From NCBI GenBank assembly GCA_034114085.1, contig JAXEWB010000024.1:12679-76678 (forward strand): 64,000 nt of DNA. Reading direction: 5' to 3'. The stretch's first letter is position 1. Each line of letters opens with the position of its first letter. The position numbers and the translations under genes were made by a program. The stretch comes from Spiro-02 sp034114085 (lineage in GTDB: Bacteria > Spirochaetota > Spirochaetia > Sphaerochaetales > Sphaerochaetaceae). Below, piece by piece: positions 59,053 through 64,000 of this stretch. A model generated the notes under the pieces. The model was not told where the DNA came from. It saw nothing but the letters and a program-made list of their open reading frames with translations, and did not search any database.

Positions 59053-60159
59053 ATGAAAAAACTTCTCACTATAGCCATGGTATTTCTTATGGCCATGACT
59101 CTTTTCGCCCAAGGCGGCAAAGAAGCTGCGCCTGCTGCGCAGGGCGGCAAGCCGACCATCCGGTTATTGACCGATGCCACCGGTATCGATGATAAATCCT
59201 TCAATGCGGCCGCTTGGCGTGGTATTGTCGCGTTCTATGGTGATACTGTCGAGAAGCCATCTCAGCGTGGCAAGCTCTACGATGTAGTGACAGCCCAGAC
59301 CCAGGACATGTATATTCCAAACCTGCGTCAGGCCGCTGACGAAGATTACGACTTGATTGTAGTGACAGGTTTTACCTGGGCCGATGCGTTGAACGAAGTC
59401 GCCCCGCAGTATCCCAGTCAGAAGTTCGCCATCGTCGACGTTGACTATGTCCTTCATCCGAATGTAGTCGATTTTATCTATTCTGAAGAGCAGGGCTCCT
59501 ACCTCGTTGGCCTCGCCGCCGCGTTGCAGGCCAAGGCCGACGGCATCGCCAATCCGAAGTTCGGGTTCATCGGTGGCGTTCCCGGCGCGACCATCACCAA
59601 GTTTGAGATGGGCTATATTCAGGGCATCCGTTCCGTATTCCCCAATGCTCAGGTTGTCGACTATTATGCGAACGACTGGGGCAAGCCGGAGCTCGCCAAG
59701 GCGCAGGCCAAGAACTGGTATGACAACGGCGTCTATTGCATATTCAGCGCAGCCGGCGGTACCGGCAATGGAACCATCGCGCAGGCGAAAGAGTACCGGA
59801 TGCAAGGTAAGAACGTCTGGGCTATCGGCGTAGATAGTGACCAGTATGCGGATGGTATCTATGATGGCACCAAGAGCGCGGTCCTGACCTCCATGCTCAA
59901 GCGTGTCGAAAACTCCACGATCAAGGCGCTCACCGACGTTGAGAACGGAACATTCGCCGGTGGCGTTGTAAAGATGGGTATGACTGACGACGGCGTCGGC
60001 TATTCCACCGCCAATCCTGAACTCTCCGCCGATGTGATCAAGCAGGTTGATGCGGCGAAATCCGATATCATCAGCGGAAAAATCAAGATTTACCCAACCT
60101 ACAAGGAAGCATTGGCCGCTGGCGCCGTTCCCGCCGGGTTGTCCGCTCTTGACGACTGA
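59053..60159 (+). CDS. BMP-family substrate-binding protein (PnrA-like)
   Basis: Periplasmic binding protein for purine nucleosides. Seen: signal peptide MKKLLTIAMVFLMAMTLFAQ, then LLTDATGIDDKSFNAAAWRG (family start), VVTGFTWADALNEVAPQYPS, FIGGVPGATITKFEMGYIQG and IGVDSDQYADGIYDGTKSAV. 368 residues. The mature start has no lipobox cysteine (FAQGGKE), unlike treponemal PnrA, so it may be free in the periplasm. AGGAGGG precedes the ATG. The ABC ATPase, two permeases and deoD follow, which supports purine nucleosides as the ligand. Confidence 0.92.
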   Translation: MKKLLTIAMVFLMAMTLFAQGGKEAAPAAQGGKPTIRLLTDATGIDDKSFNAAAWRGIVAFYGDTVEKPSQRGKLYDVVTAQTQDMYIPNLRQAADEDYDLIVVTGFTWADALNEVAPQYPSQKFAIVDVDYVLHPNVVDFIYSEEQGSYLVGLAAALQAKADGIANPKFGFIGGVPGATITKFEMGYIQGIRSVFPNAQVVDYYANDWGKPELAKAQAKNWYDNGVYCIFSAAGGTGNGTIAQAKEYRMQGKNVWAIGVDSDQYADGIYDGTKSAVLTSMLKRVENSTIKALTDVENGTFAGGVVKMGMTDDGVGYSTANPELSADVIKQVDAAKSDIISGKIKIYPTYKEALAAGAVPAGLSALDD

Positions 60160-60186
60160 TTGTCCCATTTGAATCGAACGTGACAG

Positions 60187-60213
60187 GTCGGCATACCCTT
60201 GTGGTATGCCGAC
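60187..60213 (+). promoter_or_regulatory. Intercistronic hairpin after the binding-protein gene
   Basis: Perfect 11-bp stem GTCGGCATACC / GGTATGCCGAC with a 5-base loop and no T run. Such hairpins between binding protein and transporter genes usually stabilise the upstream mRNA, so more binding protein is made. Confidence 0.75.
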
Positions 60214-60342
60214 TCCATATCCCCCTGGGCGGTGGTCCGTCATTTGCAAGGTTCTCCATCCAGAGGGATAGGGTATGAGGTGTGAGTTCTCGTCCTTCGC
60301 GGAGGAATGTGCGCCTGTATTCTTGTGGTAGGAGGAGTACGA

Positions 60343-61872
60343 GTGTCAGAATATGCGATTGAGATGCTAGGCATCACCAAGACGTTCCCCGGCGTCATCG
60401 CGAACGACAATGTGACGCTGCGTGTGTACGAGCATGAGATACACGCCTTGCTTGGGGAGAACGGCGCGGGAAAATCCACGTTGATGTCAATCCTGTTCGG
60501 GGCGTATAGCGCCGATAGCGGCATGATTAGAATTCATGGTGATCAGGTCGATATCAAGGATCCGAACATTGCTACTGAACTCGGTATCGGGATGGTTCAT
60601 CAGCATTTTAAACTGGTGCAGAACTATACGGTTACTGAAAATATCGTTCTTGGAATGGAGCCGAGGAACCGGTGGGGCATGTTGGACCTCGCAAAAGCGG
60701 AAAGGCGCGTCCAACAGCTTTCTGAACAGTATGGACTGTCGGTTGATCCGAAAGCGTTGGTCGAGGACATTACGGTTGGTCAGCAGCAGCGCGTTGAGAT
60801 TCTCAAAACGCTCTACCGCAATGCGAACATCATCATCTTTGATGAGCCTACCGCCGTATTGACACCTCAGGAGATTGACGAATTGATGGACATCTTGCGC
60901 CGTCTGAAGGCGGAAGGCAAGACAATTGTGCTGATTACCCATAAGTTGAAGGAGATCAAGGCTGTCGCGAACCGTTGTACCGTTTTGCGCCGCGGCAAGT
61001 ATATCGGCACTGTCGAGGTCGCCGACGTCACTGAACAGGATCTCGCGGAGATGATGGTCGGTCGCGCCGTCAAGTTCGAGATTGACAAGTCCCCGATGCA
61101 TGCGGGCGACGTGATTCTGTCCGTTCAGCATCTGACCGTCAAGGATGCCTTGGGCAATGTCAAGGTTCATGATCTGAGTGTGGACGTCCGCGCTGGTGAA
61201 ATCGTCGGTATCGCAGGTGTCGACGGTAACGGGCAGTCTGAGTTGCTCTACGGGCTTACCGGTTTGTCCCCGGTTGTCGGGGGTAGGGTATTCATCGATG
61301 GCGAGGATGTAACCAGCCTGTCGATTCGTCGCCGTATTGAAAAAGGACTGGGGCATATCCCGGAGGATCGCCAGAAGCATGGTCTTGTCAGTGAGTTCAC
61401 CGTCAGCGAGAACTGCGCGATCAAGAACTACTACAAAGAGCCGTACAGTAATTCTTATGGATTGTTGAACTATCCAAAGATGACCGAGAACGCCGAGCAG
61501 CTGATTGAGCAGTTCGATATCCGTGCCGGAGAGGGGGCGCAAACTCCCGCCGGCAGCCTTTCCGGAGGTAATCAGCAGAAGGTTATCGTCGCACGAGAGA
61601 TCAGCTTGTCTCCGAAAGTCCTGCTGATTGCTCAACCGACGAGGGGGCTTGACGTGGGTGCCATCGAGTATATCCGCAAGCGCATCATCGCGGAACGGGA
61701 CAAGGGCAGGGCGGTTCTGCTTGTCTCTTTTGAGTTGGATGAGATCATGAACCTGTGCGACCGGATCGCGACGATCAGCAAGGGCGGCATCGTTGCGATC
61801 TGCAATCAGGACGAAGTCACCGAACGGGAAATCGGCCTGATGATGGCCGGTTCGAGGAAGGCGGAGGCCTGA
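60343..61872 (+). CDS. Nucleoside ABC transporter, ATP-binding subunit
   Basis: Double ATPase of the sugar/nucleoside (CUT2/BMP) type, with two tandem ATP domains. The first has Walker A LLGENGAGKST, DITVGQQQRVEILKTLYR in the signature position and IIFDEPTAVLTP; the second has GVDGNGQSELLYG in place of a full Walker A, LSGGNQQKVIVAREI and LLIAQPTRGLDVGA. The weak second Walker A is normal for the group. 510 residues. It starts at GTG 60343 with AGGAGGAG 5 bases upstream. The first permease starts one base after its stop. Confidence 0.95.
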   Translation: MSEYAIEMLGITKTFPGVIANDNVTLRVYEHEIHALLGENGAGKSTLMSILFGAYSADSGMIRIHGDQVDIKDPNIATELGIGMVHQHFKLVQNYTVTENIVLGMEPRNRWGMLDLAKAERRVQQLSEQYGLSVDPKALVEDITVGQQQRVEILKTLYRNANIIIFDEPTAVLTPQEIDELMDILRRLKAEGKTIVLITHKLKEIKAVANRCTVLRRGKYIGTVEVADVTEQDLAEMMVGRAVKFEIDKSPMHAGDVILSVQHLTVKDALGNVKVHDLSVDVRAGEIVGIAGVDGNGQSELLYGLTGLSPVVGGRVFIDGEDVTSLSIRRRIEKGLGHIPEDRQKHGLVSEFTVSENCAIKNYYKEPYSNSYGLLNYPKMTENAEQLIEQFDIRAGEGAQTPAGSLSGGNQQKVIVAREISLSPKVLLIAQPTRGLDVGAIEYIRKRIIAERDKGRAVLLVSFELDEIMNLCDRIATISKGGIVAICNQDEVTEREIGLMMAGSRKAEA

Positions 61873-61873
61873 T

Positions 61874-63004
61874 ATGAAGAAACTGAAAAAAAACGAGTCG
61901 TTCCTCAATCGGGTGCTTGATTCCGACGGTGCGATATCCGTCTTGGTCGTCCTGCTTGGCTTCCTCTGCGGGACGATTCTTGTGGCCAGTGTCGGGCGGA
62001 ATCCTCTGAACATGTACAAAGCTATTCTTCAGTCGCTGACCGGCTACAATATCGACAATGGCAAGATGAATGTCCGCTATATCGGCGAAACGTTGAACTA
62101 TTCCGTTCCGTTCATTCTTTGTGGCCTTTCCATGGCGTTCGCAGCCCGTGCCGGCCTGTTCAATATCGGCGGTGAAGGCCAGTACATCATGGGGTTGACC
62201 ATTGCGCAGGTAATCGCCTTGCTCGGTCCCCAGATTCCCGTGTTGCATTGGATTCTAGCGATTCTTGGCGCGGTTCTGGTCGGTGCTGTCTGGGGTGGGG
62301 TCGTCGGTATCCTCAAGGCCAAGTACGAGGTTTCTGAAGTTGTTTCGACAATCATGCTGAATTACATTTCGCTGTATCTGTCGAGAATCATCTGCCTCCA
62401 GCTTCCCGGCGCGACGACCTACAAGACTGCGAATTTCCCGTCAAGCGCATTGCTGAGCAACTCGCTTTTTGAAAAACTGACCAATTATTCCTTGCTGAAC
62501 AACGGCTTCTTCATGATGGTCATAGCTGTCGTCCTGTACTGGTTCATTATGGAGAAGACAAACCTCGGCTACGGTATGCGCGCTACAGGCTTCAACAAGG
62601 AAGCGGCGCGTTGCAGTGGTATTCCAGTGGTGAAAAGCATTGCGCTGTCCATGGCGATTTCCGGCGCGTTCGCCGGTCTCGCCGGCGGTATCGTCGCTCT
62701 CGGTTCATTCAAGTACGGACGTGTTCTGGCCGGTATGGACAACTATGGTTTCAACGGTATCGCCGTTGCGTTGGTGGGTAACTGCACAGCTTTCGGTACG
62801 ATGCTCGCTGGATTCCTGTTCGGCATGTTGAAGAACGCTCAGGCGTTGATGCAGGGCAAGCAGATACCGAAGGAGATTACATTCATCATTCAGGGGCTGA
62901 TTGTCGTGTTCATCGCCTTGCGCTCCGGCTTGAAGCTATATCAGCAGTGGCTGAACAAACGCCAGTTGCAGAAAGAGGTTCTGAAGGAGGGCGCCGCGAA
63001 ATGA
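61874..63004 (+). CDS. Nucleoside ABC transporter permease 1
   Basis: Inner-membrane permease of the BMP-type transporter, 376 residues, with about nine helices. Seen: LNYSVPFILCGLSMAFAARA followed by GLFNIGGEGQYIMGLTIAQV (family signature), GAVWGGVVGILKAKYEVSEV, and the coupling segment RCSGIPVVKSIALSMAISGA. GGAGG lies just before the ATG. Its stop overlaps the start of the second permease. Confidence 0.93.
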   Translation: MKKLKKNESFLNRVLDSDGAISVLVVLLGFLCGTILVASVGRNPLNMYKAILQSLTGYNIDNGKMNVRYIGETLNYSVPFILCGLSMAFAARAGLFNIGGEGQYIMGLTIAQVIALLGPQIPVLHWILAILGAVLVGAVWGGVVGILKAKYEVSEVVSTIMLNYISLYLSRIICLQLPGATTYKTANFPSSALLSNSLFEKLTNYSLLNNGFFMMVIAVVLYWFIMEKTNLGYGMRATGFNKEAARCSGIPVVKSIALSMAISGAFAGLAGGIVALGSFKYGRVLAGMDNYGFNGIAVALVGNCTAFGTMLAGFLFGMLKNAQALMQGKQIPKEITFIIQGLIVVFIALRSGLKLYQQWLNKRQLQKEVLKEGAAK

Positions 63005-63909
63005 GTACTATTCTTGGAATGATTCCTTCAGTTCTGATGATTGTCTCTCCGATTCTGATCACCGCTATCGGCGGGATGATCTGTGAGAAGTCCGGGGTCG
63101 TCAATATTGCCTTGGAAGGATTGATGGGCATCGGCGCCTGCACTGCCGCCGCGGCCCATGTGCTGATGGAATCAGCCGGGGTCGGTGGTGGTTCCGTTTG
63201 GCTTGCATTGCTGATGGGGGCCGTTGTTGGCGGTTTGTTCTCGATCATCCATGCGGGGGCGGCGATCAATCTCAACGCAGATCAGACGATCAGCGGTACC
63301 GGTATCAACTTGCTGGCTGACGGCGTGACGATTTTCGCCGCCCAGATACTGTTCTCCGCCGACCGTACCCGCGAATTTCGTATGGGTATCCAGACCGATG
63401 CCTTGGGTATCTATCCGACTGCCTATATCGCGATAGCCGTTGTGGCGCTGTCATGGTTCGTACTCTACAAGCTACCGTTCGGCATGCATCTGCGCGCCTG
63501 CGGAGAGCATCCCAGTGCTGCGGACAGCGTTGGCATCAATGTAAGGAAAATCCGTTATATAGCGGTGATTACGAGCGGCTTGCTCGCTGGCCTCGCCGGT
63601 GGGTGCTGTGTGCTGACCCAGACGATTCAATACACTTCCAACACAATCAATGGCAAGGGGTTCATTGCATTGGCCGCGGTTTCTTTCGGCCGTTGGCGGC
63701 CGATGGGCGTAGCCGGAGCCGCTTTGCTGTTTGGTACGGCGCAGGCGTTCGCCATTATTGCGAACAACTTCCCCGCATTGAAGGTGTTGCCCTCCGAGGT
63801 ATTCAATATCCTGCCGTATGTCGTTACGTTGGTCGCGCTGGTCTTGTTCAGCGGCAAGAACTACGCCCCGAGCGCATCCGGCAAGCCGTACATCAAGGGG
63901 GCGTCCTGA
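63001..63909 (+). CDS. Nucleoside ABC transporter permease 2
   Basis: Second permease, 302 residues, which pairs with the first. Seen: PILITAIGGMICEKSGVVNI followed by ALEGLMGIGACTAAAAH (signature), DQTISGTGINLLADGVTIFA, LRACGEHPSAADSVGINVRK (coupling helix), and GKGFIALAAVSFGRWRPMGV. The ATG overlaps the previous stop by 4 bases, and the deoD ATG overlaps its own stop by 1 base. Confidence 0.93.
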   Translation: MSTILGMIPSVLMIVSPILITAIGGMICEKSGVVNIALEGLMGIGACTAAAAHVLMESAGVGGGSVWLALLMGAVVGGLFSIIHAGAAINLNADQTISGTGINLLADGVTIFAAQILFSADRTREFRMGIQTDALGIYPTAYIAIAVVALSWFVLYKLPFGMHLRACGEHPSAADSVGINVRKIRYIAVITSGLLAGLAGGCCVLTQTIQYTSNTINGKGFIALAAVSFGRWRPMGVAGAALLFGTAQAFAIIANNFPALKVLPSEVFNILPYVVTLVALVLFSGKNYAPSASGKPYIKGAS

Positions 63910-64000
63910 TGACTCCGCACAATCGCGCTTCGAAGGGTGATATCGCTCCGGTGGTGCTCGCGCCGGGGGATCCGTTGCGCGCACGGATGGTCGCGGAACA
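63909..64000 (+). CDS. deoD: Purine nucleoside phosphorylase DeoD (3' truncated by window end)
   Basis: Only the first 30 codons are visible: MTPHNRASKGDIAPVVLAPG followed by DPLRARMVAE. This is the conserved N-terminus of hexameric purine nucleoside phosphorylase, whose GDP(L)RA loop binds phosphate. It splits imported purine nucleosides to base and ribose-1-phosphate, the logical next step after the transporter genes. The ATG overlaps the permease stop (TGATG). Confidence 0.88.
   Translation, partial: MTPHNRASKGDIAPVVLAPGDPLRARMVAE

Overview
The window reads as chromosomal DNA of an anaerobic, diderm spirochaete, most likely of the Sphaerochaetaceae or a close relative (inference from gene content, not a database match). 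Pointers are large outer-membrane beta-barrel proteins ending in aromatic residues, a spirochaete-type short histone H1-like protein, a PnrA-type purine nucleoside uptake operon, class III (oxygen-sensitive) ribonucleotide reductase, and housekeeping genes such as lon, valS, mutL, recO, recJ and rpsU. Most genes have Shine-Dalgarno sites of the AGGAGG type, but a subset appears to be leaderless. No phage, insertion sequence or integrase gene was seen.

Layout. 1-6.0 kb: tail of an outer-membrane protein, a metabolite transporter with a histidine-rich tail, murB (-), then cysS followed by an ECF-like sigma factor and its membrane anti-sigma factor. 6-11.6 kb: glgA, a probable 6S RNA, valS and a TetR regulator. 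11.6-24.1 kb: histone H1-like gene, glycosyltransferase, TPR-like secreted protein, U32 peptidase-family protein and lon (all -), a C69 dipeptidase, a DUF1801 protein, carbamate kinase overlapping a LemA-like gene, and a DUF4105/Lnb-like membrane protein. 24.2-30.8 kb: recO, recJ, rpsU, serA-serC and an Lrp/AsnC regulator. 31-36 kb: a dihydroorotate-dehydrogenase-like gene, an acyltransferase and a lipoprotein in one operon, convergent with mutL. 36-41.5 kb: a very large outer-membrane protein with two related barrel halves, next to a one-barrel relative. 41.6-45 kb: ttcA-like and HD phosphohydrolase genes followed by two kinds of repeat. 45-53.5 kb: alkaline phosphatase, YibE/F protein, tRNA-Met, a DUF1905/C39-like fusion, aminopeptidase C, a kinase, an autoregulated TetR gene and a methyltransferase. 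53.5-64 kb: a guaA lacking most of its glutaminase domain, a cobalamin riboswitch in front of nrdD-nrdG, an MGMT-family gene, and a purine-nucleoside ABC transporter operon running into deoD.

How it fits together. The right end is centred on nucleotides: purine nucleosides are imported (PnrA-like binding protein, ATPase, two permeases) and split by DeoD, GMP is made by a probably ammonia-dependent GuaA, and deoxynucleotides are made by NrdDG. NrdDG seems to be switched off when vitamin B12 is present, which predicts a B12-dependent reductase elsewhere in the genome. Serine synthesis (serA-serC) has its own strong promoter and a structured leader.

The least explained signals are the dispersed GTACCGGAGTACTGTC repeat family, the 20-bp tandem array at 44.2-44.5 kb, the truncated GuaA, the double-barrel FecR-like outer-membrane protein, and the DUF1905/cysteine-protease-like fusion.
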